DNA of 64,000 nt from Altica lythri (taxonomy: Eukaryota > Arthropoda > Insecta > Coleoptera > Chrysomelidae): the NCBI GenBank assembly GCA_964028335.1, contig OZ034804.1:42269074-42333073 (forward strand), written 5' to 3'. Made by a program: the position numbers and the translations under genes. The first letter of the stretch is position 1. Each line of letters begins with the position of its first letter. Under the pieces are notes generated by a model. It saw nothing but the letters and a program-made list of their open reading frames with translations, ran no database searches and was not told the origin of the DNA. Shown here piece after piece: positions 45,897 through 56,700 of the stretch.

Positions 45897-46268
45897 GTTT
45901 ATTGTAGAGTTAAATTGTAAAGAAGATAAGACAAATACGTTGAATTCTGATTATATGTAACAAATGTCACAGGGTGATTTACATTAAACACAAGTATAGT
46001 AATAACACTTTCTTTACATAATTATTTATCACATCCAATACGTTTTCTACGTTTTAAACAACCAATTAGAAATTATTCACATTCTACAATACAAATTCAG
46101 AACTTCGAAATCTAAATATATCGTATCGCAGCAACACAACACCAATAAGGTTAACCCTCCTTTAAATAAAAAATCATAGAAATGTCAAGTAAAGGACTGC
46201 CAACTACGCAAAAATAATTATAACTGTATTGTATTTTTTTAATTATTTATTTATCAAAGATTTTTGGA
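45897..46268 (-). promoter_or_regulatory. Short gap holding BORCS7 3' end and ACSF3 upstream region
   Basis: Only 372 bases separate the BORCS7 stop from the ACSF3 start. The BORCS7 poly(A) site and the ACSF3 promoter must share this space, or ACSF3 must start further up. I see no unmistakable core promoter motif. Confidence 0.4.
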
Positions 46269-46642
46269 TTAACGCTGCATAGCACATACCTGCTCTTTAA
46301 CCTCTTCAAGCTGCTGTGCACTGTTTAAAATGGAATCTTGCTGATATGATAAATGATTACAAAGTAATTGTAATTTTTTAAGGTTAGTTTCAGTATTTTC
46401 CATAGTTTGTTCTTGAGCAGCAAAATTTCGCGCTGAATGCATTAATATCTATGAAATTTACTATGTTACTGCTATGAATTAAAAAATAATATTAAAAATA
46501 TTACCTCTGTGCTTTTAGAGCCTCTAGTAATTTGTCTGGCCAGGGAGGAAATATTATTCACATTAACCTGAACACGATCAGCTAAGCGCATTTTAGAATC
46601 AGCGAATAATGATCTGGCACTGGTACTGCTAGCAGATGCCAT
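46269..46642 (-). CDS. BORCS7: BLOC-1-related complex subunit 7 (two exons)
   Basis: A subunit of BORC, the lysosomal-surface complex that recruits Arl8 to move lysosomes outward along microtubules. Exon 1 (46505-46642) starts ATG and ends ACAGAG|GTAATA; exon 2 (46269-46448) follows TTTCATAG|ATATTA; phase 0 junction; 105 aa, the length of human BORCS7. The order of matching blocks is ADSKMRLADRVQVNVNNISS, ARQITRGSKSTE, ILMHSARNFAAQEQTMENTE and LQLLCNHLSYQQDSILNSAQ, corresponding to human LTKQVLKGSRSSELLGQAARN and TTHLQYQQEAI regions. The protein is a helical coiled-coil with no membrane segment or catalytic site. It sits just upstream of ACSF3 on the same strand but the two products are unrelated. 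Confidence 0.85.
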
Positions 46643-47269
46643 TTTTTAAAAATTACAGTACACCGGAAAGATAATCTTAAATAAATAAAGAAACACACTA
46701 TAATCATATATGACCTGAGCACTAAACTATAACAAAGATGAAGTTAGTCATGAAGAATAGAATAACAAACACCTTCTGTCATTAAAAGAAAGTGATCTTT
46801 AAAGAAGTGATACATCAGTCATTTTTTTAATAATCATTTTATGTGATTATTTACTAATAATTACAAAAAAGATTGATGCGAAGGTAATAAAATATTTTTA
46901 GTTTGTTTTGAATAATTCAAAATAGATTTTTTCGGAATAATTCGAATGTAAATTAAGTCGTACTTTTACAACAAAAGTGTATGTACACATTTTTATACAT
47001 TCTTGTAAATAAGTGATTTAATCTAATGGAATTTTTGAAATTTAATTAGAATTTATACAAATAAGAAGAAACTAAAAAATATTACATCCGATACGAACCT
47101 GACCTCTATTTATTATCGATAGCGCCTTAAACCGTTTGGCCACGGTTGGCCCATGTGACCCTACTACACTGCAACCTATTATTTTCTATTATCCGCTTAA
47201 AAAGGAGATTTGTAACCTGATTAGGTTCTAAGAGGAACAGATTACTCTGCAGTTACAGATAATATGTTA
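46643..47269. other. Upstream of BORCS7: promoter region, otherwise nothing seen
   Basis: AT-rich sequence with no ORF. Presumably the BORCS7 promoter lies near 46650-46750. Confidence 0.35.
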
Positions 47270-49215
47270 CGGCTGTTTCATCTGCACACTCACAGAATTT
47301 GCATGCTCTACTGTCAATTTTGCCTATTTTACAGGTACCTCAGTGGAGAGTGTCCTGTGAGAATTCTTGCTATTCCTCGTAGTTCAGATTTCTGAAGCTG
47401 TAAAAAATAATTTAGAGTAGAGCAGTGAAGGTATTACCTTCTTGCTTGTCTTTGGTCTGGAGTGTGTTTCCAGTAGGCTGCAATGAGTTCCTTTCCAAAT
47501 TACGAACTTCATCCATAATGTGGCTTCTTGAGATGCCACAGAAATCTCAATAGATTTAAACTAAATGTAATAAAAACAAAAGCTATGATTTTAACACCTT
47601 ATAAATACAAAAACATTGACATTAACTTATTTCCTCTATCTATTAATAATGCACAGATTGAATTTGTTACGTTGCTGCAGATCATGACTATCTTATGAAA
47701 ACTAACAAAAAAAAATATACTTCTTTAGTAGAATCTCTATTCACTTTAGTACTGCCAATGTATGTATGTATGAGCAAATTAGGGGTAACAGATACACCTG
47801 CGACCTATAAGATCTATTGTGTCCTATATAATATTGCTATCATGTTTCCTCAGACTTATAGCAGCTCTTCTAGTCATACCTTTCTTAGAAAGTTTAGGAT
47901 GTAGTTGGGCTTCAAGTTAGGTAGGTCTTTCTCTCCCATTTCGTATAACCCTAGAATTACGTAATGCAAAGCATTCTGAGAGTATGTGTATTGAGGTTTC
48001 ATCCTCTACCTAACAGAATCTGCACTTTGCTTCATCTACCAATCCTAGTTTCTTCATGTGTCCTCTTAATCGGCAGTGTCTGGTTAATATTCCTGTTAAA
48101 ATACGGAGGTTTAGCCAGAAGATCTCTTCTGGTTATAGTTTCCCCAGGAGCGTTTTCGATTGTCTTAGTCCTTCTAGATCGTTCCAGTACTTGGTTTTTT
48201 CTCTATCTATTTCTTTCTTTAGACTGTACTACCGCTGATTCCACAAGTTGGTTCTAGTCCCAAGTATGGGGTTTCAGCTCCTTCTTTTGTCAACTTATCT
48301 GCTTTTTCGTTTCCTTCTATTCCTCTGTGTTCTGGAACCCATTTGAGGGTGCTTGACTATCTGACATGATTATAATCTTTTGTCTACGATAGTTCCTTTC
48401 TATATTAACTTCTACACATCTTTCAATGGAACGGATTTCCGCTGTAAAAATGATGGGTATGCACCCAAGCTTTCTGAGTATTTGGCTCTAGGTCCAAAAA
48501 CCCCTGCTCCTGTCTTGGACCCATCCGTGTATTAATATGGTGTCTTTATCCCACTCAGATTTACTACCCAATTTTGTGGTGAATTTTCTCACAAAGTTTG
48601 ATCAAATTGAAGTGATTGAGATCTTTTCTTCTGTAACCATTCTATATATTGCTTTCTTCCTTACACTTTCTACTTAAATGAGTTGCGAGAGATTTAGGAT
48701 TACTTATATTGGAGCCGTGGGGCATGTTCCCATTGCTCCAGTGATGCATGCACAGGCTAGTCTCTGAATCTTCGAGAGCTTTGTCCTCGTAGTGGTCAGA
48801 TTAACTCTCGTGCCCACTACCCCATAAGTGATGATTGGTCTCATTACTGCCGTGTACATCCATTGCAATGTCTTTGGGTTACAAACCCAATTCATTCCAA
48901 CAATGTTTCTGCACACCATAAGGGCTTTTATAGCTTTGTGTATTATTTCCTTTTCGTGTTTGTTAGGGTTAGCCCTAGATATTTAACCTCTGTTTTCCAC
49001 TCAACGATATTTTCACCTACTTTGACAGTTTTTAAGTTAGATTACTTTTTCCTTGTAAAGGCTACTAACGTGGTTGATATTAAGTCCCATCGAATCACAC
49101 CATTGCTTTGCATTGTTCAGTCCTCTCTGTACTATGTCACAGAGGACATTTTCATATTTCCCTCTTGCGAGGATAACCACAGAACACCTAAGGTAAGGGT
49201 GCTTATTCTTCAACA
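47270..49215 (-). pseudogene. R1/I-type LINE fragments (RT end, RNase H, tail)
   Basis: On the minus strand from high to low coordinate: WMYTAVMRPIITYGVVG and LSKIQRLACACITGAMGT (48740-48880), an RNase H scrap with DGSKTGAGVFGP near 48480-48525, then RQCRLRGHMKKLGLVDEAKC near 48025-48090. A second copy of the tail block (GIARILTGHSPLR) lies near 47330-47390, so there are at least two remnants. Between them a plus-strand scrap (LNRFKLNVIKTKAMILTPYK near 47545-47605) is from a jockey-type element. All broken. Confidence 0.7.
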
Positions 49216-49263
49216 TTTTTAAAAAAAGATTTGCTTCTATTAAAATCTATAAATGTTAAACGA

Positions 49264-49525
49264 AGTTATGTTTTCGATGGCATGGTGAGCAATATGGACA
49301 TAATGTAATTCGTTTACCACATTATTATTGTGTATTTAACCCCATCGAGTTGATTTGGAGCAACATTGAAAGAGAAGTTAGAAAGAAAATGTGACCCCAA
49401 CTTTGTGAGGAAGTGTGAATGCTACTATAAAATTAAAAATACTTATATAGTACTTCCGGTTCATTCCTGTGTCACAGATTTGAATGACACATCTAGTGAG
49501 AATGATAGTTCTGACGAAGATTAGT
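49264..49525 (+). pseudogene. C-terminal fragment of an IS630/Tc1-like DDE transposase
   Basis: Plus strand: EQYGHNVIRLPHYYCVFNPIEL then WSNIEREVRKK, the third catalytic block (NPIEL contains the active-site Glu), and after a damaged spacer an acidic end TDLNDTSSENDSSDED before TAG at 49523-49525. It matches the part missing from the transposase pseudogene at 54852-55782, although the two lie more than 5 kb apart. Confidence 0.7.
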
Positions 49526-50506
49526 GTCTTTTTGATTTTTTATATGGTCTAGAATATAAATCTGTATTATTTGGAACTAATTTTCGTTGTAGGTTTTTAA
49601 CCTATTTTTCTTCTCAAGAGATGTAACCTTTACGTGGTGAGAAGGCTTGCATGCTTTAATCATTATTAGCCCGACAAATACATCTCAGATCATATCGAGT
49701 ATTTAAATAATACAGGTCCGATACTGCACAAAGCAGTTGAGTGAATTGTTGTCGTTAAAGTTATCTTTGAACGACACTATACAGACAGCGATCAGTTACA
49801 GTTTTATTATATTTATAGATATTCAGTTTTGTATAAGCAAGAGTTAAATACAGATTAAAAATGTCTGTCACACCAACCATAACCATAGAAAAGTTATATT
49901 TAAATGTATTTATTAATGGAATGTATTTATCATATTTTATCTATATATGTTTAAAAGAAATAAATAATTGAATTCGACATTTTAAACAATTTCTAAATAT
50001 TACAAACAAACTTGATAACATGTTATTGGTTGTCTTTTATCAGTTTATATTTTTTTTTGAGTTTATCCTTATAGATTTTAAGAGACTTTAAACTGTTAAC
50101 AAGTACTGTACTTCAAATTTTAGTTTACATTTGCGCTATCTACTATTTATTAGGGATTACAACAACTAATAAAAAGTATCCAATTCGAATAATACCGAAT
50201 ATAAAAAAAGTTGCAATTTTTATAATAAAAAGTTTATTCTAAAATGAATAAAAAATATCGTACGATAGTCAAAAAATATAATTTATAAATACACAACACC
50301 TAAAATACATTACGAAAACATCTATTGCATCTACCGTTGTTTACGAAAGATGGCTAATCGATTAAGACTCCGTGGAGACATAGAGTGATTCTGTAAGAAA
50401 GAATTATTTTAAATAAATAACTATATCTATCTATAAAAATATGTATAAACAAGTTATATCCTAAAGACAACCCCCTATGAATATGTACAAAAGAAATGTT
50501 ATTTCT
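49526..50506 (-). other. Downstream of mud: likely 3' UTR, otherwise nothing seen
   Basis: AT-rich. The mud stop codon is at 50507-50509. An AATAAA-like signal on the minus strand lies near 50229-50234; the true end is not determinable. A plus-strand ATG near 49861 opens only 36 codons and has no recognisable homology. Confidence 0.35.
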
Positions 50507-50743
50507 TTAACTAGATTTAACAAGATTAAAATATCTGACAGTTATTAATGATAGCAGAACGAACACCGATATATTCTTAGTACATTCCCAAATGGCAGTA
50601 CACACATAAGCTTGGAAACAGCATACATTTCTCAAATTTTTAGCAGGATCAGTATCTTCAATGGCGACAGTTTGACAACATGCCCTATTGTTAGTTGCAG
50701 CTTTACAATGATTTTGAAGAGGGAGACTACAGCAGTCAGTCAT
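50507..50743 (-). CDS. mud: mud last exon: Cys-rich segment and hydrophobic C-terminus
   Basis: The acceptor ACAACTAG follows a perfect branch-site-like TACTAAC. In phase with exon 8 (ends GAG|GTATAA), it reads 78 residues with eight cysteines in the first 52 (DCCSLPL, ACCQTVA, NVCCFQAYVC) and then ISVFVLLSLITV, a hydrophobic stretch of about 12 residues, before YFNLVKSS and the stop. If exon 8 were not spliced, translation would end one codon past its donor, so two C-termini are possible, one soluble and one membrane-anchored. From memory, some Drosophila Mud isoforms also have a predicted C-terminal membrane segment. Confidence 0.68.
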   Translation of the reverse strand: MTDCCSLPLQNHCKAATNNRACCQTVAIEDTDPAKNLRNVCCFQAYVCTAIWECTKNISVFVLLSLITVRYFNLVKSS

Positions 50744-53700
50744 CTAGTTGTAAGAGTCACTTAAGTTAGTAAGAAACTATAGAAAATACTGATATAAATT
50801 TATTAACACCTACATAAGAAGCACTAAAAGATATTATTTTGTAACGAAACAAAAAATATTTAAGATTTTGTAATGTTGTAATAAAAAAATCTTGTTTTAT
50901 CATAAATTCTATTACTGCTTCTTTAAATATTAAAAGAAAGATGTGGTGTCGTGGGACACCAGGTACGAACGAAGTTCCTTCGGCTAATGTAGAATCGACA
51001 CAATTTGCACTACTCGCTTGTGTATACGACTGTAGCGCCTGCGAACGTCTCATTTAACAGTTTTATGCCACGGACTTTTTCTTACGGTTTTACTATTACA
51101 TTTTTTTTTTCAGTTCAGTCGCGCAGCAAAATCCCTATCTCCTCCAAGCCTGTCGTAAGGAACTTCGTTCCAATAACTGATATATCGTCATTTCAAAACC
51201 TCGTACCTCCAAAGCTACTTATGTGAAGCATTTGAAGCAGGAGTAACAGATGTTTTGTCTCTCATATAAAATTTATAATTTGAGTCATACGAGGTTTTAT
51301 ACAGGTAACGATGTATAAAAATAAATGTTATACCTCTACATTCTCTTTAGTTCCAGATTTTCCCATAAAAAATGATTTAATCCTGCTTGGTGTAACCGCC
51401 TTTTTGGGTGTTTTCTCATTGTGTTCTCTGAGAGGTGCTACTTCATTACTCTGAAGTGACAATCTACCTCCATTTTTACTTGGTGTTGGTGGGCCAGGTT
51501 TTTTATAAGATGTTGTACCAAAATCTTTTTTCTGGCGGGCTCGATCTCCAGGTAGTAACTTAGACATACTATCATCCAAATCAACATTTCCAGCCTAAAA
51601 AAGTTTGTAGATAAGAAATAAAATTAAAATATTTATAAAAAAAACTGAATTGAAAACGGATTCTTTTACTCTTCTTGAGTTATAAACAAATTTGTGTGAA
51701 TTTATTTTCATAGGGGATGAATAATATTATATTAAAAGGAACAAGCATTTTTTTTTATTAAATTAAAAGCAGACTTTTGTAAAAATAACCCAAGTAATTC
51801 ACCTTCAAATCATCTTCTTTAAACTTGGTTGGTGTTACAAACTGCATCTCAACAGGATAAGAAGATTTCAAATGTGCAGGAAGCATAGAGTTTCGATACG
51901 CCAGTTCAGAAACTCTAATTCCTTTCTCAATTTTACCAACATCACATCTACCACTTCGCAAATCATCCAAATATTTATTATTAAAATCGATTTCCTCATC
52001 TTCCATTTCGATCGTAGGAATGTGTGTTAATGATGTTCTTCTCGAAAGTGTAACAGTTTCTTCCACTTCTGTGTTAAAAGCACGCGGCAGTGTTGCTAGT
52101 TTTCTTTGACTCACTCTATTATAAGAAACACCTTGTAAAGCAGTAGTACTTTGCCCTTTTTTATTTAACTGCAGTGATTCTGGTCGAGCAAATGCTCCAC
52201 TAGCTCTTTGTAAAGAAGTAATACTACCTCTAATAGATTCTCGATCTCTAATCAATTCTCGATCTCTAATCGATTCTCGATCTCTAATCGAATGTAGAGA
52301 TTCTCTAGAAGAACAAATACTTCTAATCGATTCTCTCGACGGTTGTACACTGGACCTAACTAATTCTCGATCTCGTATTGATTCTCGTAATGATTCTCTA
52401 GAAGTTTTAATGTTATGGAATTTTGTTTCTAATGAGCGTATTTTACGCGTTGCTTCGGAGAGTTCTCGTCTGAGATCCTCAATAGTTTTGTGATAATCCA
52501 TCTGAAAAATCAATGATTTAAGAGTGTTAAAAAAATATAAAGTTGTTCGCAGGGGTTTACTATTTTTTTTTTTGAATAATAAGACTTTTTTACAAAGTAA
52601 TTTACTTTAAAACATTTTTTATAAAACGTTATAACTATTTTCATATCTATGTATTATATAGACTTCCTTGATTTTTAAAAAAATTGGAATAAAACTGAAA
52701 TTGTGATTTCTTAGGTGTTAAGGTAGATCTTCAAAAATCAGGAAAATGAATTTCCGTAATATTATCTGAGTTATCCAAAATATCAAAAACAAATTTATTA
52801 ATTGTTGAATATGGAATTAATTTGTAACAAAGCAGTCAAAAAACTATTTTGGAAATTTTTGTTAAACGGTTATTTATATAGCTGGATTTTTAAAGTGTGG
52901 TATGATTAACATAAAACTATATTATTGGAGTTTACTCCTTAAGAATCGGTTTTTGATATAAGGCGCCCGGTATGAGAAAAATGTGAGGAGTGAAATCTAC
53001 TGAACGAATGACCTCGTTACGTTTTTGGTGCGCAACCTATCGTGCGCAACTTTCTAATTTGATGTGATCGTGGGTAGTGTGTACCCTTACTTTGCCTATA
53101 CTTTATAATGCTTTCTCTCACTCTTACTGATGGCAGAAAGGGGTGTAAATAATATTGCCGGAACTTCTGAAAAACACGTGGCTGCCAGGTACGTTATAAT
53201 TTATGTATTATGTGTATGAGCATTTATTATTTGTATTTATTGAATGTATAATAATCATTAATGTAGTTCATATGATTATATTTATGAGAACAACATTTAA
53301 TTAGATATTTAATCCAATATGAATTACCAAGCGTATCCACGTAAAATAGACAATTTCTAACCTAACCAAAAATTAATTTTTTTTTTCCGATATCTATAAA
53401 TTCCTTAAGGTTATTATAATTTATTTTATGAATAATTTTTTGATATCAATAATTATAGTCAATAATTCGATAACATTATCAGAAAAATTAGTTATAATTA
53501 TTTCAGTTAAATAAGCTTTTTTTGCGTCTGTTTTGACAATCGTACTTAAGGAGGAAACTCCAGTCGTGCGTCGGAGCTGACACACACAATTTTTTCATTT
53601 TAATTACCGTTTCGCTATGTCCATTTCTAAGTTTCATCCTTTCCTTAGCAATTTCTTCCCTGTACACATTTAACTAAAAAATAGAAATGATAAAATATTA

Positions 53701-56700
53701 AAAAATTTGTATAAAGAAAATATGAATTAGCAATTTGTTAAAAAAAGTAGAAATCATACTTACAACTTAAAATATTTGTAATAATGATACCAACGTTGTT
53801 TTCTCTTTTATAAAGTTATAAAGATAACTTTGAACAATAGATTATGAATTAATATGACGTTTTATTTTAAAACTTTTTTTGTAACAAATTTGATTTACGT
53901 TTGATAGATCATAACTCATCTTAGATATAAAATATAAAAGTATTTTTATAGAAATTACTTTATTACCACTAACAATTTACATTAAATTATTCATAGACAT
54001 TCTAGAGATCCTTCTGCCTACTCTTTATCATTATTCTTATATTGGAAAAATATATTAAATATATATGTAAAAATAAAAATACAATAAAAAGAAAAAACGC
54101 TCTTCCACAATATTTTCTTCAGGGTCTGAAAATAAAAAATCTTTTAAATTATAATTATTCGAAATTATAATGGTCACATTGGATCTATTATTGGCAAAAA
54201 TAATAATTAGAGTTAACTAATCAGAAGCTTTTCAAAAGTAAATCAAATTGTGTGTTACTAAAATTCAGCTATAACCTATTTCAAAAGAGTGTAGAGTAAT
54301 AAATCACGAAGTGTCATAAAATTTGGCTGAATTTCGGTGTCGTCCATGGGCGTAGGCAAATCTTAGGATTATTAAACTTAATAATTAAAGTAAATTAAAA
54401 ATTATAGACAGATAATAATAAAAGGCCATTTTTGGGAAGTAATTTGGTCTGAAATTTAAGTACCTACATGTATTTAAGTAAAATTTCTTAAAAAAAAACA
54501 TTAAGTTTAGCGGTTTTTGTAAACTTTTTTAATCTGCAATTTGGATTCATTTATTTATGCATGATTTCTCAAAAAAGGATTAATACTTAGTTCCAGAGGT
54601 ATCATGTCATTATAATAATCCCTTTTTGACCCTAAGAAAAGGAATTAAAATTTAAGGAACAAACAAATCATACGGCTCACCAATCATACAATACCTATTA
54701 AAAACAGGTAATTAAGAGAAAGGGTTTAAATATATTTTAATGGTGTCTTAAACATTCTAGTTAGTAATTGTTACTACACCAACTAAACGTACAGTGATAT
54801 TGTGATATAGAAATAGTGATATTGTAACAGGTATAGGGAAAAAGTTATAAAATGGAGACATTTTCTCCAAAGAAAAGAGGTGTAAAAAATTCTCCGGTAT
54901 CTGTAGTGAAAAAGTTATCATTTTAAATGTATATGATTGCATAAAACACGATCACCCTACTTTGTCTGTGCAAGAAAGTGTTGAGCGATGTGCCCGAATG
55001 ACTGGAATTGGACAGTCCACGATTTTTTAATTATTGCGGGAAAGAAAGATATCAGGCCAACTAAGTCCATGCAAGAAAAAATCAGGAAGACTAATGAAAA
55101 TCTTTGATGAAGATACCAAATGTGGCATTCGAAGAAAAGTTTATTCGTTTTATTTTAAAAAGGAAATACCCACCCTTGACAAAATATTGATGGAGCTACG
55201 CCAGGATGAGGTATTACTTTGACATCCAGAAAACTTTTATGGAAAACTTTAAAAAGTATGAATTTTGCCTGGGAAAAGCACAATCGAAAGGCACTATTAC
55301 TGGAAAGCGATGAAATTGTTTGCTGGAGATAAAAATATTCAAGAAGTATAAAGCAGTACCGCAGAGAGCAAAAGAAAATTTTTTATCTTGATGAGACGTG
55401 GATAAACGAAGGTTATATAGTACAAAAAATGTGGCAAGATAAAAATATAACTAGTGCTCGTCAAGCTTTCATAGAAGGCCTTTCAACGGGTATTAAAGTG
55501 CCTTCGGAAAAAGGGAAGAGACTTATAATTGCTCACATTGGAAGCGAAGAAGGATTTTTAAAAGAAGTTTTGTTAACCTTTGAGTCGTTTCGGACGGGAG
55601 ATTATCATGAGAACATGAATTCGGATGTCTTCGAAGACTACTTCGGTGAAATGTTAAAATTTCTTCCAGCTGATTCGGTCGTGGTTATGGATAATGCAAG
55701 CTACCATTCAAGCCGCATAGAGAAAATACCAACTTTAGCTTGGAGAAAGCAAGAAATTATTAACTGGCTGTCAAATAAAGTTTGAGACTAATTCAATAAA
55801 GAAGGAACTACTAGCCATAGTAAAACAACATAAAACGTCGTATATATTTAATTGTTACATTTTATACTTTTTTCATAACACTGGTCTGCTATATTAAATT
55901 TATTAAATTTTTATTTCCTTTAATATAATTTTTATAAATGCATATTCTTTTGTCAATTATCCCACTAGCGTAGCGCGCCTCTGGCGCAGTGTTTATCGAT
56001 GGATAACAATGGGCTAATCCCATAAAATAGGGTGACCTACCTGCTTCTTATGAAATGAAAGAATTTTGCAATGCAGACTAGGGAAGTGACAGAATTTATT
56101 GACGGATCACCCTGTAGCCCTTTTGAATACCTAATGAGATTTTATTACTCTACACTCTTTTGAAATAGGGTACAAAAACAGTAATAGAAATAAAAACTTA
56201 CCATCTTCTCCTTCATTTTTTCGATCTTTCCTTCATACTCATTTCTCACTTCCTTGAGCCTTCTATTTTCTCTAATATCTGCTTCTTCTCGTTCTTTTTT
56301 CAACAAACCAACAAAATCTTCTCTATCTCTATTTCTCTTATATTTCACAGTATCGATTTCGGTCATCAATTTACTATTCTCTTCTAAAAGTTTCTCATAA
56401 GCCTCTTTAATTTGCGACAAATTTTCTAATTGGAGATGTTTCTCATCAAGCTTTTTACGTAGGTTTAGAATTTCTAATTCTAATTTAGAATTAGAAGTAA
56501 CTACAGATCGGTATGACTCTTGAATTTTTCTACTGTCCTGATCAAGTTGCTTTCTTAATGTTTCATTTTCTTGTTCAGCTGCTTCTATTCGCTTGAATAA
56601 TTCGGTTTTTATCTCAACTGCACTCTGGTGAGCTTGAAGTAAATTATTTTCGGTTTCTTTTAATATATTTGATTTATCTTGGAGAATTTCACTTATATTC

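Noticed and set aside
49680..49980. Start of an extra gene with ATG at 49861
   Set aside because: Only 36 codons, no splice continuation I could support.
50766..51053. 95-codon minus-strand frame between the last two mud exons
   Set aside because: The acceptor at 50743 fits exon 8 directly; this frame lies in the intron, overlaps a possible MITE and has no homology.
52240..52400. Non-coding microsatellite
   Set aside because: The 18-bp units stay in frame within mud exon 7 and code for SIRDRE repeats.
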